Assembly (NCBI RefSeq): GCF_002086285.1
Contig: NZ_MVHU01000015.1
Span: forward strand, 37,549 to 101,548
Direction of reading: 5' to 3'
DNA: 64,000 bases
From: Mycolicibacter kumamotonensis
Lineage (GTDB): Bacteria > Actinomycetota > Actinomycetes > Mycobacteriales > Mycobacteriaceae
In this document: in pieces, positions 52,916 through 61,333 of the stretch
Position numbering within the stretch: position 1 is the first letter of the stretch
Layout of the letters: the number at the start of each line of letters is the position of its first letter
The notes under the pieces: model-generated
Database searches by the model: none
What the model was told of the DNA's origin: nothing
What the model saw: the letters and a program-made list of their open reading frames with translations, nothing else
Made by a program: the position numbers and the translations under genes

Positions 52916-54382
52916 CTATGTCTGCTCGCGCCGAGATCTGGCCGCGTGTTCCCCGGCGCGACGGCCGAAGAACGAACCCTCCCCCAACTGGGTGCCGCTG
53001 GCGTAGCCCTTGCCGTCCTGGGCGATGTTGGCCGCACACGCGCCGGCGGCGTAGAGCCCGGGCACCGGGCTGCCGTCGTCGCGCAGCACCTGGCCGTCCA
53101 CCGAGGTCGCCAGCCCGCCGATCGTGAACCCGGCATACATCGCCTTGCCCAGCGACAGGTCGAACGCGCCCCACGGCCCGGTGTCCTGCGGAGCGAGGAA
53201 CGGCGGCTGCTTGTGAAAGTCCGGGTCCTCCCCGCGCGCCGCGTACATGTTGTAGCGGTTTAGCGTCGCCACCAGGTTTCCCTCCGGAATACCAAGCGCC
53301 GCTTCCATTTCCGGTACCGACTCCCAACCGTCGATCAGCGGAACCAAGGGCACTTGCGGCTTGCGCATGTGCGTCTCGTCCACGATCAGGAACGCCGCGC
53401 TGTCGGGCTGGTCCATGACGAACCCCGACGTACGTGAGTGATACGAGTCTTCGGCGACGAAACGCTTGCCCTCCTTGTTGACGATGATCCCGGTGAGCAG
53501 GATCGAGGGCGGATAGACCGGTGCGGTGATGAAGATCTGGTCCATGTGCTTGGTGGCGGCGCCCACCGACATCCCCATCCGGATGCCCAGGCCGTCGTCA
53601 TAGGTGTTGCCCAGCACGAATGGCTTCTCCGCCAGCTTCGGCGTGTACTGAGCGACCATCTCCGGATTCATCACGAAGCCGCCGGCGGCAATCACCACCG
53701 ACTTCGCTTTGATGACACCGCTTTCGGTGAAGTGCTTCCACGTGACACCCACGACGGCGCCGGAAGGATCGGTGACCAGACCGGTGGCGCCGGTTTCGTA
53801 TCGGATCTGCACGCCAAGGTTTTCGGCGCGCTTGAGCAGCAGGTCGATCGCCATCTTGGCGCCCTGGGTGTCACCGGGCACCGGAACCTTATGCCCGCGC
53901 GGCGCCGGAACGGCCTCGTTGAGAAACGGCCACACCTTCTCGTTGCCGGTGAACATCAGCCCCTCGGTGTTGGGCTGGATCACCGCCTTCTCCGGGTAGT
54001 AACTGCGCTCGAACTTGATGCCCAGGTCCTCGAGCCAGTTGAAGTGCTCGACGCTGCCGTCGCAATAGGCCCGGATCTTGTCGTGTTCGGGTTCACGCGA
54101 CACCGCGACGAGGTACTTGTACATCTCGTCCGGGCTGTCGGTGTGCCCGGTGGCCTCCTGGACCGCGGTGCCGCCGCCGAGGTAGAAGTGGCCGCCGGCC
54201 ATGGCGGTGGTGCCGCCCGCCTCGGCCGCGCGCTCCAGCACCAGAACCCGGGCTCCGGCCGCTGCCGCGGTGACCGCCGCGCAGCCGCCACCGATGCCGA
54301 AGCCGATCACCACGACGTCGACGTCGTCGGACCACTCCGAAACAGCTTCGGCACTGGTGGTGTCCGGGATCTGGGTGCTCAT
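52916..54382 (-). CDS. FAD-binding flavoprotein, 3-ketosteroid dehydrogenase/fumarate reductase type (Rv1817-like)
   Basis: 488 residues. The FAD motif is VVVIGFGIGGGCAAVTAAAA with VLVLERAAEAGGTTAMAGGHF. The rest of the GlcD/flavocytochrome-c type fold includes VIAAGGFVMNPEMVAQYTP, RFVAEDSYHSRTSGFV and GLYAAGACAANIAQDGKGYA. Members of this group include Delta-1-ketosteroid dehydrogenases and fumarate reductases; the substrate of Rv1817 is not established. It starts within the stop of the VOC gene (ATGA overlap of 4 nt), so they are translationally coupled. Confidence 0.9.
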   Translation of the reverse strand: MSTQIPDTTSAEAVSEWSDDVDVVVIGFGIGGGCAAVTAAAAGARVLVLERAAEAGGTTAMAGGHFYLGGGTAVQEATGHTDSPDEMYKYLVAVSREPEHDKIRAYCDGSVEHFNWLEDLGIKFERSYYPEKAVIQPNTEGLMFTGNEKVWPFLNEAVPAPRGHKVPVPGDTQGAKMAIDLLLKRAENLGVQIRYETGATGLVTDPSGAVVGVTWKHFTESGVIKAKSVVIAAGGFVMNPEMVAQYTPKLAEKPFVLGNTYDDGLGIRMGMSVGAATKHMDQIFITAPVYPPSILLTGIIVNKEGKRFVAEDSYHSRTSGFVMDQPDSAAFLIVDETHMRKPQVPLVPLIDGWESVPEMEAALGIPEGNLVATLNRYNMYAARGEDPDFHKQPPFLAPQDTGPWGAFDLSLGKAMYAGFTIGGLATSVDGQVLRDDGSPVPGLYAAGACAANIAQDGKGYASGTQLGEGSFFGRRAGEHAARSRREQT

Positions 54383-54882
54383 TGCCGCTGCTCCTGTTTG
54401 ATGTAGTCGAAGACCGCACGGATCTCGGCCGGGACGTAGGCGATCTCCAGGTAGGGGATGCCGGCTTCCGGAGCCGAGACGTACGCGAATTTCATGCCGC
54501 CGGGCATCACGCCCCGGGCAACCACGTCGGCGCCCTGCTCGGCGGCGTCGTTCAGCATAACGTCGAAGTTTTCGGGGTCCTCGGCCTCGATGCAGACATG
54601 GTGCAGACCCGGACCGTGGACACGCAGGAAGTCGTCGTAGAGGCTGCGCCCGCTCACCGGTGCGATCAACTCCAGCTGCATGTCGCCGAGATAGCTCAGC
54701 GCGATGTCGGCGACGAAATCAGCCGGCTCGCCCCGGTAACGGCAGGTGTCCGGGGCGAAGTGCACCCCCGGCATGCGGACCCACTTGCGCACCCCCAACA
54801 GCGCGCTCAACATCGCTTCGGTGGCGGCCAGATCACCGGTGACCCAAGCGATCTGAACGGGTGGTCGGGGCGTCGGGATCAT
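54379..54882 (-). CDS. VOC-family (glyoxalase/methylmalonyl-CoA epimerase-like) protein
   Basis: 167 residues from ATG 54882, one nucleotide after the serine-protease stop. Two VOC beta-alpha-beta-beta-beta modules are visible: VQIAWVTGDLAATEAMLSAL, SYLGDMQLELIAPVSGR, GPGLHHVCIEAEDPENFDVM and AGIPYLEIAYVPAE. Metal ligands appear to be Gln10, a Glu in MQLELI, the second His of LHHV and Glu of YLEI. The function is unknown. In H37Rv the equivalent position is taken by the TetR gene Rv1816, so this is a substitution in the operon. Confidence 0.8.
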   Translation of the reverse strand: MIPTPRPPVQIAWVTGDLAATEAMLSALLGVRKWVRMPGVHFAPDTCRYRGEPADFVADIALSYLGDMQLELIAPVSGRSLYDDFLRVHGPGLHHVCIEAEDPENFDVMLNDAAEQGADVVARGVMPGGMKFAYVSAPEAGIPYLEIAYVPAEIRAVFDYIKQEQRQ

Positions 54883-54883
54883 G

Positions 54884-55612
54884 TCAGGGGGTCGGCACGC
54901 CGACGTCTTCGCGGACCTGCTGGGAGATCGCCGACCATGACACGGCGGCAGGGTACTCCCCCCACACGCTGTTGAACAGGCCGACGATCCGGGCCAGGCC
55001 GGGGCCGCGGATCACATACACCGGGCCACCGGAATCACCCTGTTGACTGCGGACGCCGTGGTCCATGGTGAACCAGCCGTTGTTGACCCGCTCCACGGTT
55101 CCGCAGGTCTCTCCGGTGACGATGCCGAAGTGACAGACCGGCTCGCCGGGGGCCACGTGGTCGTCCGGCCCGGCCTCCAGGCGCAAACCACCGGGAAGGA
55201 TGTCATTGGTGTCGACGCCGTCGGCCAGCACTATCGCCTCGTAGTCGGCGATCACCTGGTCGGTGTTGACGGTGGCACCGTTGGGGGTGTTGTCGCGGAA
55301 GGTCGCCAGCGTGCCGATGACGTTGCCGTCCCGGTCTCTGACCGGGCCGCTCCCCCGGCAATGCCCGGCGGTGAAGGCGACGCGCATGACCGGGTCAACG
55401 TAACCGAGCGTGCAGACGTGGGTGTCCTGGTGGATCTCCATGCCGGGAAACACCAGCACCAGATCGGCGCGAGCGGTGCCGATCGCCGGAGCCGCGGCCG
55501 TCGCCCCGACTGCAACACCCACCGCCAGCACCCGCACAATGCGCCCGCGCACCGTCGACTCCGATCGTTGAGGCCGGTTCGGTTCCGGCCGGGATTCGAC
55601 CGCCGTAATCAC
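54884..55612 (-). CDS. Secreted trypsin-like serine protease (Rv1815-like)
   Basis: 242 residues from GTG 55612. The signal peptide ([21 protein letters not shown]) precedes the S1 chymotrypsin fold: [12 protein letters not shown] (catalytic His), [14 protein letters not shown] (likely Asp region) and [16 protein letters not shown] (catalytic Ser). Three disulfide-competent cysteines are visible before and after the core. H37Rv Rv1815 is a conserved secreted protein. It heads a compact operon with the VOC and flavoprotein genes. Confidence 0.85.
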   Translation of the reverse strand: MITAVESRPEPNRPQRSESTVRGRIVRVLAVGVAVGATAAAPAIGTARADLVLVFPGMEIHQDTHVCTLGYVDPVMRVAFTAGHCRGSGPVRDRDGNVIGTLATFRDNTPNGATVNTDQVIADYEAIVLADGVDTNDILPGGLRLEAGPDDHVAPGEPVCHFGIVTGETCGTVERVNNGWFTMDHGVRSQQGDSGGPVYVIRGPGLARIVGLFNSVWGEYPAAVSWSAISQQVREDVGVPTP

Positions 55613-55676
55613 CGGCGCAGCGCAGCGGCCCGGCTCCGTGTGGACTCCGGGCCGCCGCGTCGGCCGTCAGCGGCGG

Positions 55677-56249
55677 TCAGGGGATCGTCAACTCCTGACC
55701 GGGGTGGATCAAGTCCGGGTTGGCGATACCGCTGGCCTCGGCGATCTGCGGGTATTTGTTGCCGTCACCGTAGAACCGCTCGGCAATGGCCCACAGCGTG
55801 TCACCGGAGACCACGGTGTACTTACGCGCAGCGGGCGCAGCAGGCTCAGCGGGCGCTTCCGGGGCTGCTTCGGCCTTGGGTTCTTCGGCCGGTGGCGGCG
55901 GAGCGTCGGTCTCGGTCTTGGTGGACCAGGCGGCACCGTCGGCGGCGTACAGCACCAGGTTGCGGTCGTCCTGGAGCACCAGCTTGACGTCCTTCTTGCC
56001 CTTGGTGTCGGTGTGCCAGACGGGTTTGTCCGCGGTGTAGAGCACGAAGTTGCCGTCGGGCTGCACCTCGGCGCGCACCACATCCTGGCCGTTGGTGCCA
56101 GACGCCCAGACCGCCTTGCCGCGCGAAGCCAGCACCAGATTGCCGTCGTCTTGCAATGTCAGGGTGTACGCCCCGTTCTTGGAGGTCAGCGACTCGCCTT
56201 TGACGAGCTTCTTCCCTGCGGTGAGCGTGTCTCCCAAGCTCTGTGCCAC
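55677..56249 (-). CDS. Beta-prism II lectin fused to LysM
   Basis: 190 residues from GTG 56249, with GGGAAGGGAA upstream. The N-terminal bulb-type lectin domain contains three mannose-binding QxDxNxVxY sites. Two are perfect (QPDGNFVLY and QDDRNLVLY), and one ends in Ala instead of Tyr (QDDGNLVLA). A Pro/Glu/Ala linker (TDAPPPPAEEPKAEAAPEAP) leads to one LysM module (YTVVSGDTLWAIAERFYGDG, NPDLIHPGQELTIP) for peptidoglycan or chitin. A related M. smegmatis lectin is known. No signal peptide is evident at this start. Confidence 0.9.
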   Translation of the reverse strand: MAQSLGDTLTAGKKLVKGESLTSKNGAYTLTLQDDGNLVLASRGKAVWASGTNGQDVVRAEVQPDGNFVLYTADKPVWHTDTKGKKDVKLVLQDDRNLVLYAADGAAWSTKTETDAPPPPAEEPKAEAAPEAPAEPAAPAARKYTVVSGDTLWAIAERFYGDGNKYPQIAEASGIANPDLIHPGQELTIP

Positions 56250-56349
56250 GTTGTTCCCTTCCCGTCGGGACGCCGCGGCCGAACACGCCGGGGCGTTGTC
56301 GCGCTGATGCGACGTCGCAAGCCTATGCGAACCGCGGACGGTGCGCGCC

Positions 56350-57279
56350 TCATTGCCGCAGTGCCGCCGACGCCTCCGCCGCTCCCGACGGCACCGGCTG
56401 CCAGCCGGGCGGCCCGAACACATATCCGAGCCGGTCGCGCCAGCGGCTCGCGCCGCGCACATCGGCGATGATCGAGGCGTATTCGTGGAACTGCAGTTTC
56501 ACGATGTTGAAGGTGTCGACCTGCTTGGTCAGCCCGTAGTGCGGACGGAACCGCTCGGGTGCGAAGGTGCCGAACAGCCGGTCCCAGATGATCAGGATGC
56601 CACCGTAGTTCTTGTCCAGGTACTCGCGGTCCATGCCGTGGTGCACCCGGTGGTGCGACGGAGTGTTGAAGAAGAATTCGATGACGCGCGGCAGCTTGTC
56701 GATCCGCTCGGTGTGCACCCAGAACTGGTAGATCAGGTTGACCGAGAATGCGGCGAACACCATCCAGGGCGGAATCCCCAGCAGCGGCAACGGAATCCAC
56801 ACCAGGATCTCTCCGCTGTTGTTCCACTTCTGCCGCAGCGCGGTAGCCAGATTGTAGTACTGACTGGAATGGTGGGCCTGGTGGGTCGCCCAGATCAGCC
56901 GGACCCGGTGCGCGATCCGATGGTAGGTGTAATAGAGCAGATCCACCCCGAGGATGGCGATCACCCAGGTGTACCAATCCCTCGGCGAGAGGTGCCACGG
57001 CGCCACATAGGTGTAGAGGGCCGCGTAGCCGAGCAGCGCCAGCAACTTCCACCCGGCGGTGGTGGCCACCGACACCAATCCCATCGAGATGCTCGTCCAT
57101 GCGTCCCTGCTCCGGTAGGACCCGCGTTCGAGATCTTCGAGCTTGCGGGCCGCAGTCCATTCCAGGGTCAGCAGCAGCAGGAAAAACGGAATGGCGAACA
57201 GCACCGGGTCGCGCATCGGCCCGGGCAACACCGACCACACACCAGCGATAGCATCCACCGTGCTCACCTCCACCGACAC
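56350..57279 (-). CDS. erg3: Sterol-desaturase/fatty-acid-hydroxylase family protein (Erg3-like)
   Basis: 309 residues from GTG 57279. Four TM helices and the di-iron histidine boxes HRIAH, HQAHH and HRVHH (plus HHGMDREYLDKNYGG) define the family. It corresponds to Rv1814 (erg3). Mycobacteria do not make ergosterol, so the substrate is likely another lipid; that is inference. Confidence 0.9.
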   Translation of the reverse strand: MSVEVSTVDAIAGVWSVLPGPMRDPVLFAIPFFLLLLTLEWTAARKLEDLERGSYRSRDAWTSISMGLVSVATTAGWKLLALLGYAALYTYVAPWHLSPRDWYTWVIAILGVDLLYYTYHRIAHRVRLIWATHQAHHSSQYYNLATALRQKWNNSGEILVWIPLPLLGIPPWMVFAAFSVNLIYQFWVHTERIDKLPRVIEFFFNTPSHHRVHHGMDREYLDKNYGGILIIWDRLFGTFAPERFRPHYGLTKQVDTFNIVKLQFHEYASIIADVRGASRWRDRLGYVFGPPGWQPVPSGAAEASAALRQ

Positions 57280-57306
57280 CAGCCTAACGGCGTGTCCCGT
57301 CCGTCA

Positions 57307-58020
57307 TTATTCCGGCGACAGTGCCGCCTGATCCTCGGAGTGCCAGTGCACCGCATAGACCCCCGGCTGCAGCGACAGTTCGCCGACCAGGCGCTCGAGA
57401 CGGTCCGGCGCCCGGCTGTCGGACAGCATCGACGCGGTGAGCGCGATGTTGTCGTCGGCGGCGCGGCCGGTGTGGATCCCGCGCAGGACCAGGTCGTTGC
57501 CGGCGGTGTGCTGCACGATCTGGGCGCGTAGGTACTTCTCGGATTTCGGCCGGCAGATCACCTGCACCCGGTAGGGCGACTGCGGCTCGTCCTCCTCGAT
57601 GTGCTGGTCACGGTCGATGAGCCGGCCCAACGGCCGCAACAACAGGTGGGTGCCGACGATCGCACCGGTTCCGATCACCGCGAACAGCAGGTTTCCCGCC
57701 GCCGCCAGCACGCCGACGGCGGCCGAGCACCACAGGGTGGCCGCGGTGTTCAGGCCCCGGACGTTGAACCCTTCGCGCAGGATCACCCCGCCGCCGAGAA
57801 ACCCCACCCCGGACACCACATAGGAGGCGACGCGGGTGGAGCTGGTGTCGTTGGCGGCGACGCCGTACAGCACGAACAGCGTTGCGCCGGCAGCCACCAG
57901 CGCGTTGGTGCGCAGCCCCGCCATCCGGGCCCGCCACTGACGTTCCAGCCCGATCAGCGCGCCGCAGCCCAACCCGACGGCCAGTCGCAGCGTGAACTCG
58001 GCGACGCTCAGCGTCTGCAT
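57307..58020 (-). CDS. mgtC: MgtC, Mg2+-limitation virulence protein
   Basis: 237 residues. The MgtC domain has LGCGALIGLERQWRARMAG and LRTNALVAAGATLFVLYGV, with about five TM helices. The C-terminal cytosolic domain (after residue 145) is ACT-like, ending DRLERLVGELSLQPGVYAVHW. MgtC is needed by M. tuberculosis to grow under low Mg2+ and in macrophages. Its gene follows the M-box-controlled PPE gene by 21 nt, so expression is expected at low Mg2+. Confidence 0.95.
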   Translation of the reverse strand: MQTLSVAEFTLRLAVGLGCGALIGLERQWRARMAGLRTNALVAAGATLFVLYGVAANDTSSTRVASYVVSGVGFLGGGVILREGFNVRGLNTAATLWCSAAVGVLAAAGNLLFAVIGTGAIVGTHLLLRPLGRLIDRDQHIEEDEPQSPYRVQVICRPKSEKYLRAQIVQHTAGNDLVLRGIHTGRAADDNIALTASMLSDSRAPDRLERLVGELSLQPGVYAVHWHSEDQAALSPE

Positions 58021-58041
58021 GAGCTAACCCTGTCACACGGC

Positions 58042-59244
58042 CTAACCGGCGACCACCGGCCGAACCATCACCGTGGGCTTGAAGCCGTAGCGCGGGGCGG
58101 CGAAACCGTAGTTGCGGCCTTGCCCGGCGCCCGCCAGCGGCACCCCCGGCATACCGGCCGCGCCGGGCTCCGCGGCGTGCGCGGCGACCGTCCACCCCGT
58201 GGCCGCGACGCCGCTGGCGGGTGCGGTGGTCGGCACGGCCGCGGCCCAGGACTGCGGTACCGACAGCCCCCCGACCGAGGCCGCTTGACCCATGGTCGCC
58301 GAGGCGGTGCCCAGCCCGCCCAACCCGTTGCCGAGTCCGCCGCCCAAGCCGGCGCCGAGGCCGTGCAGGCCCAGACTCGGCAGCAGCATGTCCATCGGGT
58401 CGACCGCACCCAAGCCCAGCGGGTCGGCGGCGGCCAGCATGGCACCGCGGATGACCGCGATGTCCGCGCCGGCCTGGGTGATGCCCGCCAGGCCCATCGG
58501 GCTGAAGGAGCTGCTCATCAGGTTGGTCATCGCGTTGCCCAGGTCGCCGGCGCTGATCGCCTCGCCTCCCGTGGTCGGCGGCTGCACCGGCGCCGCGAGA
58601 GCCTGCAGCGTCTGCGGGGTGTTCGTGATCGCCTGGGACAGCGTGGATTGCGCGTTCGACGCGGCCGATGTGCCGGCAGCCTGGGCGGTCGCGGCCTGCT
58701 GGGCGCCCTGCGCCGACGGGTCGGCGACTTCGCGCGGCGGGCTGAACGGCGTCACCTTGGTGGCCGCCGCCGACGCGGCCGCGTAGCCGTACATCGCGGC
58801 GGCGTCCTGGGCCCACATCTGGCCGTAGTGCGCCTCGGTGGCCGCGATCGCCGCGGCGTTCTGGCCCAGGAAGTTGGTGGCCACCAGCGTCGCGAGCTGG
58901 CTGCGGTTTGCCACGATCAGCGGCGGCGGCACCGTCATCGCGTACGCCGCGTCGAACGCCGCGGCGGCCGCCTTCGCCTGTGCCGCCGCCTGCTCCACCT
59001 GGGCGGCGGTGGCACCCATCCATGCGACGTAGGGCTCGGCCGCGGCGGCCATCGCCGCCGACGCCGGCCCCATCCAGGCTTCGCTGACGAGTCCGTTGAT
59101 GACCGACTGGTAGGCGGCCTCGGCCGCGCCGAGTTCGGCGGCCATCTTGTCCCAGGCCCCTGCGGCGGCCATCATCGGTCCCGAGCCGGGGCCGGTGTAG
59201 ATGCGAGCCGAGTTGATTTCCGGCGGAAATGCTCCGAAGTCCAT
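58042..59244 (-). CDS. PPE-SVP protein, M-box-controlled (PPE31/33-like)
   Basis: 400 residues from ATG 59244 with AAAAGGAG upstream. The PPE domain ([20 protein letters not shown], residues 1-about 175) ends in the WxG-like and PE-binding helices. The SVP motif is [14 protein letters not shown], and the tail is [18 protein letters not shown], as in the SVP group of slow growers. It should be secreted by ESX-5 and sit in the outer envelope. The M. tuberculosis counterpart is in the PE20-PPE31-33 Mg2+-responsive locus, and PE20-PPE31 has been linked to Mg2+ and phosphate uptake. No PE gene is adjacent. Confidence 0.9.
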   Translation of the reverse strand: MDFGAFPPEINSARIYTGPGSGPMMAAAGAWDKMAAELGAAEAAYQSVINGLVSEAWMGPASAAMAAAAEPYVAWMGATAAQVEQAAAQAKAAAAAFDAAYAMTVPPPLIVANRSQLATLVATNFLGQNAAAIAATEAHYGQMWAQDAAAMYGYAAASAAATKVTPFSPPREVADPSAQGAQQAATAQAAGTSAASNAQSTLSQAITNTPQTLQALAAPVQPPTTGGEAISAGDLGNAMTNLMSSSFSPMGLAGITQAGADIAVIRGAMLAAADPLGLGAVDPMDMLLPSLGLHGLGAGLGGGLGNGLGGLGTASATMGQAASVGGLSVPQSWAAAVPTTAPASGVAATGWTVAAHAAEPGAAGMPGVPLAGAGQGRNYGFAAPRYGFKPTVMVRPVVAG

Positions 59245-59689
59245 GGCATTGCTCCTTTTTGATCGAGGGTTTTCGTGAATCGTTGGGTGGTCTTGGCGGG
59301 TGTGCGGGCACGGTCGATGTCCCGAGGCGTTTACAGCCGTGTTGGCCGGCAGGAGACTCGGCAGCAGGTCATGACGACATGCCGGAGCTGGGCATGACGA
59401 GCGAATCGCCGCTCAGCGAAAAGGCCGAGCCATCAAGCGATTTCAGGACATATCGGATCCTGGCGCATTCCGCGAACGGAAGTCACGCCAGTCGAATAGG
59501 TCAGCGCCGGTGAGAATCAGTTGGTGAAAGCGGTACCGAGAGCGAAGGAGACGACCATCGATCTCGGATAGGAACTATCACTCGGACTCAATGTCGCTCT
59601 CACCTCCTCTCGGCCTGGGCACACGCGGGTGCCTGCACTGATGCACAAAGAGGTGAATGCGCCCGGCGACACGGCCGGACCCCGCACCC
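59245..59689 (-). other. Long untranslated leader between M-box and PPE gene
   Basis: Minus-strand transcript of about 445 nt downstream of the M-box with no full gene. A short frame starting at GTG or TTG about 59603-59591 has GAGGAGG upstream and would encode 24-28 residues ending in VVSFALGTAFTN. Two small hairpins lie near 59374-59410 (GAGCGGCGATTCGCTC, CATGCCCAGCTCCGGCATG). Confidence 0.5.
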
Positions 59690-59862
59690 CTCTCGTCAGA
59701 GCTTCGGCACTGCACGGCGTGTCCTGGCCTGCGCAAACAATGCAGACCCGGAAGCCACTTGGGCTCAACCCTTAATCCGGGAAGAGCTGTCCTGACCCGG
59801 GGCGTCTTTCGACGTTCGGGGTCAGTGGCCTGTATCCATGCAGACGCCTCACCTAACGAGGT
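59690..59862 (-). promoter_or_regulatory. M-box (ykoK) Mg2+ riboswitch
   Basis: Minus-strand sequence holds the M-box landmarks in order: CCTCGTTAGGTGAGGC (59847-59862), ATGGATACAGGCCACTGACC, CGTCGAAAGACGCC (59801-59814), then CAGTGCCGAAGCTCTGACGAGAGG closing P1 (CTCGT pairs ACGAG). This is the class that binds Mg2+ and, in bacteria, shuts genes off when Mg2+ is plentiful. It precedes the PPE and mgtC genes. Confidence 0.93.
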
Positions 59863-59874
59863 GCTTGCCTCACC

Positions 59875-59903
59875 ATAGTGCACCAGGTGGCTGGCATGGT
59901 CAA
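59875..59903 (-). promoter_or_regulatory. Promoter of the M-box transcript
   Basis: Minus-strand TTGACC (59898-59903) and CACTAT (59875-59880) are spaced by 17 bp, a good sigma-A arrangement. A start near 59868 would put the M-box at the 5' end. Confidence 0.5.
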
Positions 59904-59993
59904 TCGGGCGCGGCGCGTCACCGACCGCTTCTCGGCAGCCGGACTATACCGGCGCCGAAAGAGCCTGTCGTCGAAGCAGAATTAGCGCCGGCG

Positions 59994-61328
59994 TCAGCCG
60001 GGCTGCCGATCGGGTCCGGTGGTGTTCTGACCGTCGCGCTTGACGTGTACGGCGTGCACACCGGGCTGTTCGGCGAGCTCTTCCAGCAGGCTGTCGAGGC
60101 GGCTGGGGTCGACGTGCCAGTGCTGCACCTCGGTGGTGCCCGCCAGCTCGGTGACCAGGCGTTCCAGCCGGCTCTGCGCATGGCCGTTCATCGCCGCGGC
60201 GGGACGGCTGCGTGGCGCGGCGCCGGTGAGTGCCCGCCCCGCCAGGCCCGCCAGGGCCAGGTCCCCGAACACCCCGGTGGGAATCGCGGCAGCCGCGGCC
60301 GGCCCGGCACCCGGCAACGCGACGGCCGCCATCTTGGCCACCGGCGCGGTCGCCACCCAGTTCGGCGGGACACTGAGCCTGCCGATCGTGCCCGCATTGC
60401 CCGCGCTGGCCGAGATCGGCGCGGAGCCGACCGGGATGGACGCATCGGCGGCCAGCACCGTTGCACCGGAACCGAATCCGGCGCTGCCGCCGGTGGCCGC
60501 GGCGATGTCGAGGTCGATAGTGAGATTGCGTGAGTACTGGATCAGTCCGTAAAGGATGGTCTTGATCGCATCGTTGAACGGCACGATGCTCTTGGCCACC
60601 AGTTCGACATACGAGACGACCTGGGTCAACGACAGGCCGGTGGCGGTCTGTGCCGGTTGCGTCGACGCCGCTGCAAGCCCCGCCGCCGGAGCAAGCCCAT
60701 TCAGTGCCTGCGGTATCGCGGTGATCAGCTGCGACAGCTGGTCGTGTGCACTGCCCGCGGTGGCCGCGGCGACTGCCGCCGCCTGTCCGCCGAGACCCGC
60801 AGGATCGGTGGTCGCCGGCGGTTCGGTGAACGGGGTCAGTGTGGTCGCGGCCGCCGACTGGGCCGCGTATCCGTACATCGCGATCGCATCCTGCACCCAC
60901 AGCTGGGCGTAATCGGCGTCGAGCGCCGCGATCGCCGCGCTGTTCTGCCCGAGCACGTTCGTCGCGACCAAAGTCGTCTGCGCGCTGCGATTCGCGGCGA
61001 TCACCGGCGGGGGCGCGACGGCCGCATAGGCCTGGTCGAACGCGGCTCCGGCCGCGATGGCTCGCGCGGCGGTCTGCTCAGCCAGCGCCGCGGTGGCGTC
61101 GAGCCAGGCCAGGTAGGGCGTCACGGCGGCCGCCATCGCCTCCGACGTCGGTCCCAGCCACCCCTGGTCGGTCAGGCCGGTCAGCACCGACCGGTAAGCC
61201 CTGGCGGCCGAACCGGTTTCGGCGGCCAGACGCGCCCACGCCGTTGCAGCGGCCAGCATCGGTCCCGATCCGGGGCCGGCATACAGGCGCCCGGAATTCA
61301 CCTCCGGCGGCAGTGCGGCGAAATCCAT
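59994..61328 (-). CDS. PPE-SVP protein with MgtC-like C-terminal tail
   Basis: 444 residues from ATG 61328. The PPE domain starts MDFAALPPEVNSGRLYAGPG; the SVP motif is IGRLSVPPNWVATAPVAK. After about residue 375 the protein carries an unusual tail: RLERLVTELAGTTEVQHWHV, then SRLDSLLEELAEQPGVHAVH. This tail resembles the end of MgtC (LERLVGELSLQPGVYAVH), strand-helix-strand. It starts 5 nt after the stop of the preceding PPE gene, so the PPE genes form one operon. No PE gene is in view. Confidence 0.88.
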   Translation of the reverse strand: MDFAALPPEVNSGRLYAGPGSGPMLAAATAWARLAAETGSAARAYRSVLTGLTDQGWLGPTSEAMAAAVTPYLAWLDATAALAEQTAARAIAAGAAFDQAYAAVAPPPVIAANRSAQTTLVATNVLGQNSAAIAALDADYAQLWVQDAIAMYGYAAQSAAATTLTPFTEPPATTDPAGLGGQAAAVAAATAGSAHDQLSQLITAIPQALNGLAPAAGLAAASTQPAQTATGLSLTQVVSYVELVAKSIVPFNDAIKTILYGLIQYSRNLTIDLDIAAATGGSAGFGSGATVLAADASIPVGSAPISASAGNAGTIGRLSVPPNWVATAPVAKMAAVALPGAGPAAAAAIPTGVFGDLALAGLAGRALTGAAPRSRPAAAMNGHAQSRLERLVTELAGTTEVQHWHVDPSRLDSLLEELAEQPGVHAVHVKRDGQNTTGPDRQPG

Positions 61329-61333
61329 GGCGA

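Noticed and set aside
57601..59262. 553-codon plus-strand frame over mgtC and the PPE gene
   Set aside because: Arg/Gly-rich shadow; both minus-strand proteins are unmistakable.
59517..59883. Two minus-strand frames of 83 and 101 codons crossing the M-box
   Set aside because: They run through the highly structured riboswitch sequence; only the short frame after 59603 was kept as a weak leader-ORF candidate.
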